A DNA stretch of 64,000 nt from Dryomyza anilis. Taxonomy: Eukaryota > Arthropoda > Insecta > Diptera > Dryomyzidae. Within the stretch, counting starts at the first letter, position 1. Every line of letters begins with the position of its first letter. The translations under genes and the position numbers were made by a program. Shown here one piece after another: positions 26,301 to 39,000 of this stretch. Under the pieces are notes generated by a model that saw nothing but the letters and a program-made list of their open reading frames with translations, ran no database searches and was not told where the DNA came from. The stretch spans positions 67,739,867 to 67,803,866 of the forward strand of contig OX638133.1 of the NCBI GenBank assembly GCA_951804985.1. Direction: 5' to 3'.

Positions 26301-29300
26301 TGTCATCGTACTAAAAGTAAATTTAATTTAAGGCGAATACTCATCAGTGGTGCACCGAAAATAAAACATTTTAAATACACTCGTAAAAAATGCTCTATAA
26401 TTAAAAGTGTTACAGTAGATATTAGAGTCGTTGGGTCAGTGGCTTAGTTGCAAGTATAGGGGTGTCTGGAGTAAAGTGAGATTTGATTTTCCTCTAAAAA
26501 AATAAATTTGAATAATTTAAAATTCTTATGAAGGGCATATTTCATGAACCACTTAATTGATTTTTGAGCGATTTTTCAAAACACTTCAATGTTGGACCTT
26601 TTCAAAAATTCTGGGGTAAAGTGGGAAACTTTAAAAATTAAATAATAATAAATAATATATTAACCATACCTTCCTAATTAAAAATGACAAACATTCACAC
26701 TTTTTGATAGCAAACATCAGTACTCTGAAAACTTTCAAAAACCTTTTTTTCACTTGTTCTTGAAATGCAATAAAAAGCTAAAAATTTAATTATAACCATG
26801 GATGAAAATTTTGATGCCATATTAAAAAGCACTTGACAATTGTTTTTATTAGTTCAAAAACATGTCAAAAATGATAATTTCCCACATTACCCCATGTCCC
26901 ATTTTATCCCAGGTTCTTCGTGTATTTATGCTCAAGGGCTACATTCAGAAGAAAATATCCCATTAAGTACAAATGGTACGACCATTGATTTTATGTTTCA
27001 TGTATTAATAATTCGAAAGTTTTTTAATTCATTTGATAGTACTCAATAATTCAGTACCAATAAATCAATAATTCAGTCAATATTATATATAAAATTTAAT
27101 AGTATAAATCAAGGATTGAAACCTAAACAAACAACGGTTTCGATTTCGGTTTCAGTTTTTCCGCGTTTCGGTTACAGTTTCGGTTTTAAGTTTAAGTTTA
27201 TATGGTTTATATGGTTTAAGTTTAATCGGTTTCGGTTTTGATTTCGGTTTCTGTATAACATTTTTTTTCCATATTTTTCAATGTCTTCAACAACAAAACC
27301 TGGGGCAAAGTGGAACATGAAGTAATGTGGGAAATTGCAATTTGTGGACATGTTTTTGCATATGAATTATTTAAATTATCAATCGTTACTACAAACCAAA
27401 AAAAAAACAAACTTTTGACTTCACCTGAGATATGATCTGAATTGCAGAAGTGAGCCGAGAAGCGAACCTTGAAGAGCAACAATAATTCATCGGTAGATAT
27501 TCATAAATTTCATTAGAAGAAGATGTTTTTACAATTTCCATCCATATAAATCAAAGAAATTAAATTTTTACAATTCAGTGAACTGCAATATCCGCAAAAG
27601 ACCTGTATAGTTGAAATGTTCGAAATGTCCGAAATTGGGATGTTTTGAAAAATCACTTCAAAATTAATTAAAAGACTTATAAGTAGTATTCTGTGAATGC
27701 AAATAGTTAGATCATGAACCGGTCTTAAGAATAGACCCTTTACCACAAATGATCATTTCAAAATGTGTCCCACATTCCCCAGGCTAATACAATAAATTAA
27801 AACCAATATCATTAAAATTTGAATAATTTTTAAACCAAAAAATGTGCTTGGTACTGCTGGTGTTTTGTTGTTTAATCGATTTACCGCTACACAAATTAAT
27901 GAAAAAAAAATCGTTTTTTACTGGTATAATACCGAAACTGTTAGTTTCGGTTTTGGATATCGGTTTATTTCTGATTTTCGTATAACGGTTTCGATTTTAA
28001 ACGGATATCGGTTTCGGTTACGGATTCAATCCTTGGTATAAATACTATTGTTTTAACAGTATCCTCCTATAGTAATGAAAGTGGCATAAAAAACATAAAC
28101 ACAAATAGAAAGTATGTCCGTTTGGTACGCCATTTGACGTGTTGGTCGCAAGCATTTTTCGTAATAATTCACATTATTAAAGGCGACATTGGTAAGGATT
28201 CAAGTTATTTTATGTAAATTCAAATATAAATAAATTCAAATTCAAAATAGTCAAAATTAATCTGGAGCTTTAATTTAATTACGGCTTTTTTGACAGTTTT
28301 TTTATAAAAAAAAAAAGAAAACTGTCTGAAGCGAACATTTTGTGTCTTTTTTGTGTGTAATTTTTTAAAGTTAATTCCACATTTATATAAAATATGTAAA
28401 TTAGACAATAAAATAACTTACTTTTGTTATAGCAAATTATTAGAAAAATTTAATACCATAAAATTAATAATACGTATTATTAACTATTTATAGCGCTTGC
28501 TTATTGTAATTAAAAGAGTACATTATCAAATGTATGGTACAACAACATATTGAATTAACAGTTTAAATATTATTGTACTAATGGTACGCATCTTATTGAC
28601 CAATTTTAGTAGTATAAATAATTGTTTTTCTATTAAATTACAATTAATTTATCATGCTTTTTTATGGGTGTACTTGCGAGAGATTCCTGCTATGCAAATT
28701 TTTAAAGTTCGAAAATATTTGTGTATATTTTATCGTTTTTTTTATTCATTTCATGCTTCATGTGATGTATTAAATCCGATTGCGAACCTCTCGTGTCCAA
28801 ATGACAGATACAGTGATGATTTTTCTTCAACATCCGGTCGTCTGCTTTCATCTCTGACAAATATTTTTCAAAGATACAAAAAAAAAGATCGTCGACAATG
28901 GGTGTTTTCATGATGCTGTGACAAATATAAATGGCTCTACAAATAATCACTAGCATGTGATGTTGAAGACAGCTAAAAATTATAGTACTTAAAGCAAGTG
29001 CAAAACAAATGGATATCTCAAAAGTACCGCAATCTAAATTAGCAGACAAAATGGGGCATTAACCATAAACTGATAAGAATACATTTTGTACAATGGTCTA
29101 ATCAAAAAAGAAAAATAACATATTTCAATATAGAATGAATCGGAATTTTGGTCTAAAAAAAATAATACCTTAGTGAGCTATCGTCTGTGTCGGTACATTC
29201 TGATTTCAGTAAAACTTGGGAAAGATATAAAGTCCTGAAACACAAATTGTTCCGATCATTTGGGAATATATAGTGTGAAAATACTATAAAATCAATAGTG

Positions 29301-30036
29301 TTTTTGCTAAATTAGTCAATATTATTAATTATTATTTTAATGTGCAAATACTATTAAATACTACAAAATACTATTAACGAGTTGGGAAAGTTAGGTCACA
29401 TGGGGCGGATTTTTATAGTCGGTCGGGCCCGACTATGGAATACCCTACACCTTTGGTGGGGATATTAATGTGGGATATTTATTTGCTTACCTTAATTTTA
29501 AAGTTTTTAATTATGCTGAACCTCCCCACCATCAGAAAATTATTCATATATCAGAAATTTACGTCTTATATCCCCATAAATTAAAAATTTATATAAAGTA
29601 TAAAAAACTTAAAAAAAAAATTGAAAAATATAATTGGGCGGACCACGCCTATATTTAAAATTTTGAAAGGCTAATATTTCATAGATTTGATTTTAATAAT
29701 TTACGGATCAATTTTCGACTATGAAAACCCGGGAAATAATGAAAAAAAAATGTGGGCGGATCACGCCCATTTTTGGACCACATATTTTTAGGTGAATTCT
29801 AACAATATGTTTTTAATTTTATAACTATACCTTGAATACTTTTCGAGTTATTAGTTCCGAAAGAGTTATATAAAAGTGACTTGTATGGGAGGTGGGCGTG
29901 TCCGTTGACCGATTTGGCTCATTTTCAAACTCAGTTCCTTTTTTTGGCTAAAATATATTGAGACGAAATTTCATCGCATTCTGATCAGTATTTCTCAAGT
30001 TATTCTGTATTCGGACAGCAAGACAGCAAGACAGCA

Positions 30037-30073
<37 letters not shown>

Positions 30074-33000
30074 GTCAGACAGACGGACATGGCTAAACGG
30101 ACTCGGGTAGTGATGCTGATCAAGAATATATATACTTTTCCATACCGGACACGCCTCCTAAGGGGCGTTACAATATCTGCACAAACTTAATATACCCTGT
30201 ACCTCATAGGTACAGGGTTTTTGTGTTTATATTAAAATATTTAGTTTTTGTATACTATTGAATCAATAAATGTCCTATTGACCAATTTTAATAGGATTTT
30301 TTTCTGATTGTATATACAATAAATACTTTCAGTCGTGCAGTCTTAATTTGCGTATTAAATTTACATTTCAAATACCTACAACATATCCCGTATTTTGTTG
30401 AATTTTTTGCAATTTTATTAAAATTAAAGACCACCAAATACTTTATTTTCCACAATAAAATTTATATGAACTACACAGTTCCTAAATGAAAAGGAAAACA
30501 ATTTGCTTGCACGTAGCATTCTATTTCATTCCAGCTGTTCTTCATTTACATATCTGCCTTTTATACATATTGCACAACCTTTTACAAGTGCCATTAGTTA
30601 TTTGTCTTTCGTTTTTTTTGTTGTCTTTTTCGATTGCATCTTTTACTAGTTGCGCGAGATCATCAAAATATTTAGCTCGGGCTGTGTTTTAATTAAATGC
30701 TTCCGGAACAAACTGCTCTACAGCTAAAATGGCTGCCAACTGGTCGTTTTCGTTTCCGTTCACTTGGTTTCACTTCACTCTTTACGATTGCCTTCACATA
30801 GCTTTTCTAAAATATATGTTGTACCAGAGCATTGTTTATTTATTTTATTTTTTTCATTTTGTAAACTATTTACTTATTTAATACATGTTTCATGAAAGAA
30901 TTTGAAATACGAAAACAATAGACGTAGCAGCTATAAGAGAAAAAGGGAGTGACCAAGGATGAATAGTACAAAAAATAGAATACAAAAAATAGAACAGAAA
31001 AAAAAAACAGAAGCAGAACATGCTGTAATTAAGAGGGGTTTATTTTTGGAGACTCATTGAAAAGCAATTAGATTTTTTTGTATAGTTTATTTTTATATAA
31101 AAACTAAAAATTGTTTAACAACATTTTTAGCATTTTATTGAATACATCCTGAAGTGATTTATTGGTATTTGCTATGAGTTTTTAGTGATAACATTAATGT
31201 GTAGTGCTTTTAAAATTAGATTTTTACTTCATTGGTATTTACATATCGGAGAAATTGCCATTTCGATATACTAACTGATATGGTTATTTCAGAGAAATGT
31301 CCAGAGAATTCAATTAGGAATTAAAGAATTCGGTGAAATGTTCATTTCGGGTAAATGTTCATTTTAGGGGAGAATTCATTTGGGAATGTGTCTATTCGGG
31401 GATATATATTTCGGTGTATACATTGGAATATATACAATGAAGTACACATATAGGCGTTTTTACGATATCTAAATAGGAGGCTATGGTACCTATTTCGAAG
31501 ATATATGTTTTTAATCGCTTTAATGTAGAAAAAGATACCTTACTTGTTGCAGTTGATACAGGTAATGCGACAAATAATTGCAATAATCGAAGGACATTTG
31601 GAAAAAAAGATTCACCACATCTAATTAAATCTTCTATGGTTCTAACTGATAAAGGACTATTGAGCCATTCCGATTAGAGCTTGGATCTCACCTTTTTTGA
31701 TTTAATGAAATTTGAGCAACGGATAAATGGTATCTTTTTTCAATATAAAAAGTATACAAAAATGTAAAAATATATTTTTTTAAATAATCCAGCAAGCATT
31801 TAGGACGTTTGAAGTACATGAAATGCAAGGACTTACATTTTCAAAAAGACTGTTTTATTAGCTTTAAAACGAGACCTCAACGGAGTTTCTAGCATTTTTA
31901 ATTCAAGAACCATACTGTTCAGGTTTGGGATCTAAAGTCTAAAATTATTAAAATCATTCAAAAAAAATAGAACATCAAACAGTCATTTGCCGTTTCAGCA
32001 AAATCCGGCGCTTTCCTCTTTTCAGCAAATATTTTTGCAATATTGGCAAACTTTTTTACTACTATTACAGACTTTTTATTTTGAGTCTAAAACACATTCG
32101 CAGAAATAATTGCTTGGCGCAAGTTGTTTCAGCGAATATTCATTTGCATTTACCAAATGTAGTTTGCCTTAACTGAAATTCAATTGTGGCAAACAATAGG
32201 ATGAAGCGTAACCAACTTTCAGTTGCAGCAATTGTATCATTGATTTGGGAAACCAACTGTTAATCCATTTATAATTTTTATTTACATTGATACAACTAAA
32301 TATAAAATAAGATATAACCAATATTTAGTTGGCTCAACTGATTGTTGGTTAATTTAATAATTAGTTTGTATAGTAGGTTGTAGCAACTAAGATTTGATTC
32401 AACTGCGATATCAGCTGTTTCGAGAAAAACGACACCAAGCTCATACAAGCTTTATATTTTTCACCCATTTATATTTTTCACCCATTTTGATTACGATTAC
32501 TAAAGAATCGTAATCAAAAATTTTGATTACGATTCTTAGTAGTCGTAATCAAAAATTTTGATTACGATTAGAAATAATCAAAAAGTAATTTGATTCTTAG
32601 TACATTTTTTGATAATTTTCACGACTACTTTAAAATAATCAAAAACTAGTAATCCGACTACTTTTTTTTGATTATTTGAAAATAATAAAAAAAAGTAATC
32701 CGACTACTTTTTTTTTTGATTATTTCTATTTTTGTTAGATTATAATCAAGATTTGGTATAGTAGTAAAAATTATTGAATTGATTTTCTATAGTTGGCAAA
32801 AATTATATATTGTCTCAATCTGAAAGTCTACTTGTATTTTTTAAGATATTTTAAAGTGAAACAATCGGATTTTTTATATTTTGTTTTTTTTTCGTTTATT
32901 TGTTATTTATTGCCAAGTTTTTTTATTACCATATTTCTACTGGGAATATTATTAATATCGCTTCCACAATTTTTTCCGCAATCAGAATCCATGCAAACGG

Positions 33001-36000
33001 ACTAATGTATCTTTTTATTTTATTTTTGTTTCTCTTAATGTTTAGCATTAATCATTTGCTTTTATTTCCTGTGCACATTTTCCGCAGCTTAAAACTTTTT
33101 TATTGACAAATAATTCTTCTACGCTTTTTATTATGAATATTCTATGGGACGCAAAAGAACATAAAAAAACAAAATTATAATCTTTTGCATAATTTCTGCT
33201 ATTAAGAATTCATTTTTCATTCCCTTAAATGCTGAATATACACACAGAGCTACAACAGGACTCTATAATTTTATCATTTGCGATGTTTTTGCAGGATACT
33301 CTGTATGAGTGCGGAAAAAGTATAAATAATTCAAACTCATTGATGTTGGTATTAAAATAGATATAATTTTTGGATTTTTTATTTTTATTTATAAGATAAA
33401 GCATTTTAAAATGAAATCGGATTAATAGAATATTTATCAAATAATAGAATATAAAGTACATAAGTCGATATTAAACTAAGTACTTCTGTATATAAGTAAA
33501 TCGACAACCCTTACGAAAACTAACAAGTTTCAAATTTTGATTTGAAAATTGCTATACAAGAATTTTAAACGTGATGTATTATTGAATTGATTTATAATGA
33601 TTTTGCTTTAGTCAATGAGTGAAATCGTAATCGGTTCCTGATTTTGGAGGCATGAGCACGACAACAACGAGATATGCACTACTCCATTTACAAATGTAAT
33701 TTAAAAAAGATCAATTGAAATTCAGAAAATTTCATTTGAAATTCAGAAAATTTCATTTGATATTCTGAAATTACAATTTGAAATTCAGAAAATTTCCATT
33801 TTCATTTCAAATGGATATCTTTTGAATTTCTAATGGAATTTCTGAATTTCAATTGATGTAATTTGAATTTCAAATGGAATTTCTGAATTTCAATTGATGT
33901 CTTTTGAATTTCAAACGGAATTTCTGAATTTCAATTGGTCCTTTCTGAATTACATTTGTAAATGGTGTAGAGATGGCCACGTGAGCCGTTTTTAGCGAGA
34001 TACACGTGAATCACGCGTGATTGTGATTAAGTCTTAATATATTGGCGTGATTGTGAGTGTGAGTAGAAGAAATAAAAAGCCCGTGAAAGACTGTGAGAGA
34101 GAAAGTCTTCGTCAGTCGGAAATGATGAAATATGAAATGATTTTCTTAATGTTTGGCAATAATCATTTGCTTTTATTTCCTATGCACATTTTCCGCAGCT
34201 TAAAGCTATAATAAAGAAGAACTATTATTGACAAATAATTCTTCTAAATATTTCATATAAATAAAAATGAGAAAAACATTTTTTTTTTCATCGAGTGTGT
34301 TAAATTTCTTTTTTTTTTTCAATTAATTTATTAATTAATATAATTAAATATTTAATCAATACAATTAAATATCGAATCGGCGATGAAACTATTAAAAATT
34401 AATTGTATTGATAATTTTTCGCTATATTTACACATATATTTTTTCTGTGTATGCAATATACAAATTTTAATAAAATAAAATACATAAATATTAGGAATAA
34501 CTTCTATAATTAGCATTATTTATATTACTTGGTTGAAACTATCATAAAATAAATGAATAATTTCCTAATATTAAATATATATATTTTTTTCTGTGTTACC
34601 AGTAGGGCCCACAATTCTTTCAGCTGGTGATGGCAACTCTGTATGTTCAGTAGTCATCGTATTGCTGTCCGGTAGTTCTGTATAAAATCATTTTAAGACA
34701 TGTAAATAAACACCAATTGACAGCCAATTTGGGTTGGTGTCAATTCAGAAACGCTGATAATAGCCTTGTAAATCAATAAAATCCCAAACAAACAAATGTT
34801 ATAATCTCAAATTTGCTCTACGCGTCGAAGCACAAATTATCGTCTATGCAAACGACAGTAGATGGCCAACGTGAGTAGGTTGTCATACTGGTTGGTGCTA
34901 CTGTCGATCATAGATGGTTTCAATAACAGTTGAAAAAGTTCTTTTCTATTGAGCAATATAAAGAAAAGTCTTAAAAATTTGTTGATGCCGATGAATATTT
35001 CATACATCGTCGTTGTAAATAGAACGAAAAAACACCAAATACATTTTCAAAATGCCAATTATTCATTTACAAAAATCTTTATAAAACTGTCAGTTTTTAA
35101 TCGATGATCTCAATTTTTGTTACCACATGATAAGAAAATGTACATAAATCTATTAGTTTAAATTTAAAAATGCGTCAATTACTTTTTATAATATTAATTA
35201 ACATACTCGAAAATTAATTTATTCATAAAAATGTATTTGCTGACTTTTCGTTCTACATCGACGATATATATCATAAACGAAATAAATTCGATTTATAATC
35301 ATAATAGCCCATATCGAGTTAACATATATTTTCTCATAATTGAAACTGGCCTTGTGGTCAGAATTCAAATCTATTTATTTTTTTTGAAAAAATCATTTGA
35401 GGTCTTGACAAAATCCATATGCAATATTTCTATTATTTACCTTAACTAAACAATAAATCATAAACCAATCAAAATCGTATTTTATAAAACTTTTGAAAAC
35501 TGATATTGGTTCTGATATTTACCAAAATATGATATAATCGAATATTTTCAAATGGTTCACTTACACACAGCAAAATCATATTTTGGCATGAGGTTCGAAG
35601 AACGAAAAGTTTAGTTGTAACAACCAACTTTATTCGGTTAAAATGAACTTTCTTCAATTTGTTGGCGAACTGCCATATTCGATTGTCACTTATTATATTA
35701 GCCTATACAAACTCCAAATTGTTCTAAATTGGTTGTAGTCCAAACTACAAATCTTTTAGTTAAGAGTTTTAGTTATAAGAACCGACTAAGCGGTTCAGAG
35801 AACCGAATAAGTTGGTACGCTAAAGACATAGTTGGCACAGCAAATCTCTATTCAATGTGTATCTATTTTTATTGAAAAATAATGCATTGAACATATAAAT
35901 TATTGAGGTATTAACAAAATCTCTATAAATACGCAAAATTTCTATTTTTTAGCTGAACTGCAATTTTTATTTTTCAAGCTGAAGTGGTCTGATATATACC

Positions 36001-39000
36001 ATATACCAAAAACGATATAATCGAATATTTTCAAATGTTACTCTTACAGGAATAAGACATGAGGTTCGAAGAACGAAAAAGTTAGTTGTAACAACCAACT
36101 TTATTCGGTTAAAATGAATTTTTAACAAATTTGTTGGCGGTACTGCCATATTCGGTTGGCGCTTGGTATTACACACTCCAAATTGTTCTAAAGCTGTTCG
36201 AAATTGGTTGTTGACCAAACTACAACTTTTTCAGTTAAGAGTTTTAGTTAATAAGAACCAACTACGCGGTTGAGAGAACCGAATAAGTTGGTTGGGCAAA
36301 GTGTTGGTTGGCATAAATAAGCTTTATATTCACAAATTATTTAGATTTGTAAAGTTACAATGAATTTGAAGATATATAAAAAATCGGTTGCTGATTTGTG
36401 GCACTACATCAGCTACAATAATATATTGGGGGGACTTTTTGAAATTTACTGATAGTATTTGCAAAATATCATACTGTATATAGCCACATATATATTTTAT
36501 ACATAAAATTATTGTATTTTCCATTATTAGATTCATTAGTTCTCAGTTAATTCACTTTAATTTTATAATACGGGTTTCTAATGAACTGCGAAACACCTAA
36601 TACCATTTTTTTTGCACTATTCGAAATTACGATAGTACTTATGAAACTTATACCGATCTTAAGGCAATCAGCTGCAGGTCAAGCCGGACAAGCGTCTCTG
36701 TCGGTCACACAAACAAATAACTGACAGAGCGGTTATCAGAGAGATAACCGAAACAAATGGTCATAGACTGGACCAGAGTTGTCATTGTCTCACGCACATT
36801 GAGAGTGAGATTAAAATTAGCTTAGAGTGATAGTGCGGGGTTGACGTAGGTACGACCGCAATACCGAACCTTCGAACGCGCTGTGGCGATGCGACTACGA
36901 TCAGTTTCGTTTTCACTGTGATACCAAGAAGATCGCAATTAAAAGTAGTCGTCGCATAAAAAAAAAATACAAAGTGACAAAGTCTTGATCACTATGAAGG
37001 TTTTCGTCTTGTTCTCCCTTTTCATAGCTGCCACGGTAGCTGTGAATGTGAACTCAAAACCAAATGTGCCACAGAGCCATATGGTTTGCTACTATGATTC
37101 ATCGAGCTTTGTAAAAGAAGGTAACCAACGATAAATTCAATATTCACAAAATCAGTATTGCATAATCATATAATATATATTCATGAAGACGTTGTCGATT
37201 ATGCCGGCTCAAGCATTAGTTCAGAAGTTTATCGGAAGTTTGCAATAAGCGCGATAATTTCAGCGTATTTTCGTTGATATTTCATAAACTTTTACTTATT
37301 ACTTAATTTTTTTAAAATTCTTAATTTTGTAATTTGACCAGGACTTGGGAAACTAATCATCGATGACTTGGAACCTGCGTTGCAATTCTGTAATTACCTG
37401 GTTTACGGCTATGCCGGTATTGAGCGCGACTCCTTTAAGGCCGTCAGCCTTAATGAAAACCTGGATTTGGATCTGGGTAAGGGACTGTACCGCACGGTGA
37501 CGCGTATAAAGCGCAAATATCCCGGCTTGAAAGTTTTGTTGAGCCTTGGCGGTGACAAGGATATCGAAACTGGCGAAAATGCCAAGGACTTGCCGAACAA
37601 GTATTTGGAACTGCTGGAGAATCAAGCTGGACGTATGCGCTTCATTAACACAGCCTACGCTTTGGTGAAGACCTACGGATTTGATGGCATGGACATGGCC
37701 TGGCAATTCCCGAAGAATAAACCGAAGAAGGTGCACAGCGGACTGGGCAGTTTCTGGAAGGGTTTTAAGAAGGTCTTCACAGGCGACCACATTGTCGACG
37801 AACACTCCGAAATGCACAAGGAGCAGTTTACAGCGCTGTTGCGTGATCTCAAGAACGAGTTCCGTCCAGATAACTTCCTGCTGTCTGCAACAGTATTGCC
37901 AAATGTTAACTCATCGCGTAAGTTTCGTATTTAAAAGCCAGATATATTTATTTTTTTAACTTTTAATACTACGTCGTAGTGTTCTTTGATGTGCCCGCCA
38001 TTGTGAACTATCTGGACTTTGTCAACTTGGCCACCTTTGACTTCAACACACCCGAACGCAACCACGACTTGGCTGACCTTCCGGCTCCAATCTACGAAAT
38101 GACCGATCGTGATCCACAGTTCAACATTAACTACCAGGTGCAGTACTGGCTCAAGAACAACTGCCCCGCTTCGAAGATCAATGTGGGCGTGACAAGCTAT
38201 GGCCGCGCATGGAAAATGACCGACGACTCCGGCGATACCGGTTACCCACCAGTTGCAAAGACAGCGAACGAGGCACCTGCTGGTCCACAGACCCTGATTC
38301 CAGGCTTGTACAGCTGGCCGGAGGTGTGCGCTATGCTGCCCAACATAAACAATGCTCATGCCAAGGGTGCCAATTCGCCACTGACTAAGGTCAATGACGT
38401 CACAAAACGTTACGGCGTCTATGCTTATCGTGCAGCCGACAAGAAGGGCGACAATGGCGTGTGGGTGGCCTACGAAGATCCCGATACGGCCGCAGAGAAG
38501 ACTAGCTATGTACGCAACAACCATTTGGGTGGTGTGGCATTGTTCGATCTTTCATTCGACGATTTCCGCGGTAGCTGCACAGGCGATAAGTACCCCATTT
38601 TGAGGGCCATCAAATACCGTCTGACCAATTAAAATTCAATCTGAATGTTTATGTTGTCAATGTTTCAAATAATATAATAAATTTTACAGTTTTCTAAATG
38701 TAGCTTCAGAACAATTAATGGGTTTTTTTTGGGAATCCGAGATTCGCAAAGATATGTTGGATGATTTTGAGATTTATTCAATCAGAGTTATTTTTTAACA
38801 CAGAAGCTTTCTATGTTTGTTATAAAACAAGGTTATGGGGTCCGTGGCTCAGTGGATAGTGGATCTTGGAGTCGAAACACTGTCAATAACACAATTAAAA
38901 GTATTTTTCTATACGGCGCTACCTCTCCGCTGACAATGACAAACCTCCGAGTTGCTTTGAAACAGCAGTTGCACTTGGATTCGGTAAAAAAAGCATATTT

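Noticed and set aside
28702..29049. 115-codon minus-strand ORF ending in a Lys/Asp/His-rich stretch
   Set aside because: The C-terminal half looks somewhat protein-like, but an overlapping opposite-strand ORF of similar length exists, no splice sites or domain are recognisable, and lengths like this occur elsewhere here by chance. A homology search would settle it.
37353..37817. 154-codon ORF on the minus strand
   Set aside because: Exact antisense of Idgf exon 2; open only because the coding strand avoids certain codons.
37931..38524. 197-codon ORF on the minus strand
   Set aside because: Antisense shadow of Idgf exon 3 and its intron; no protein features.
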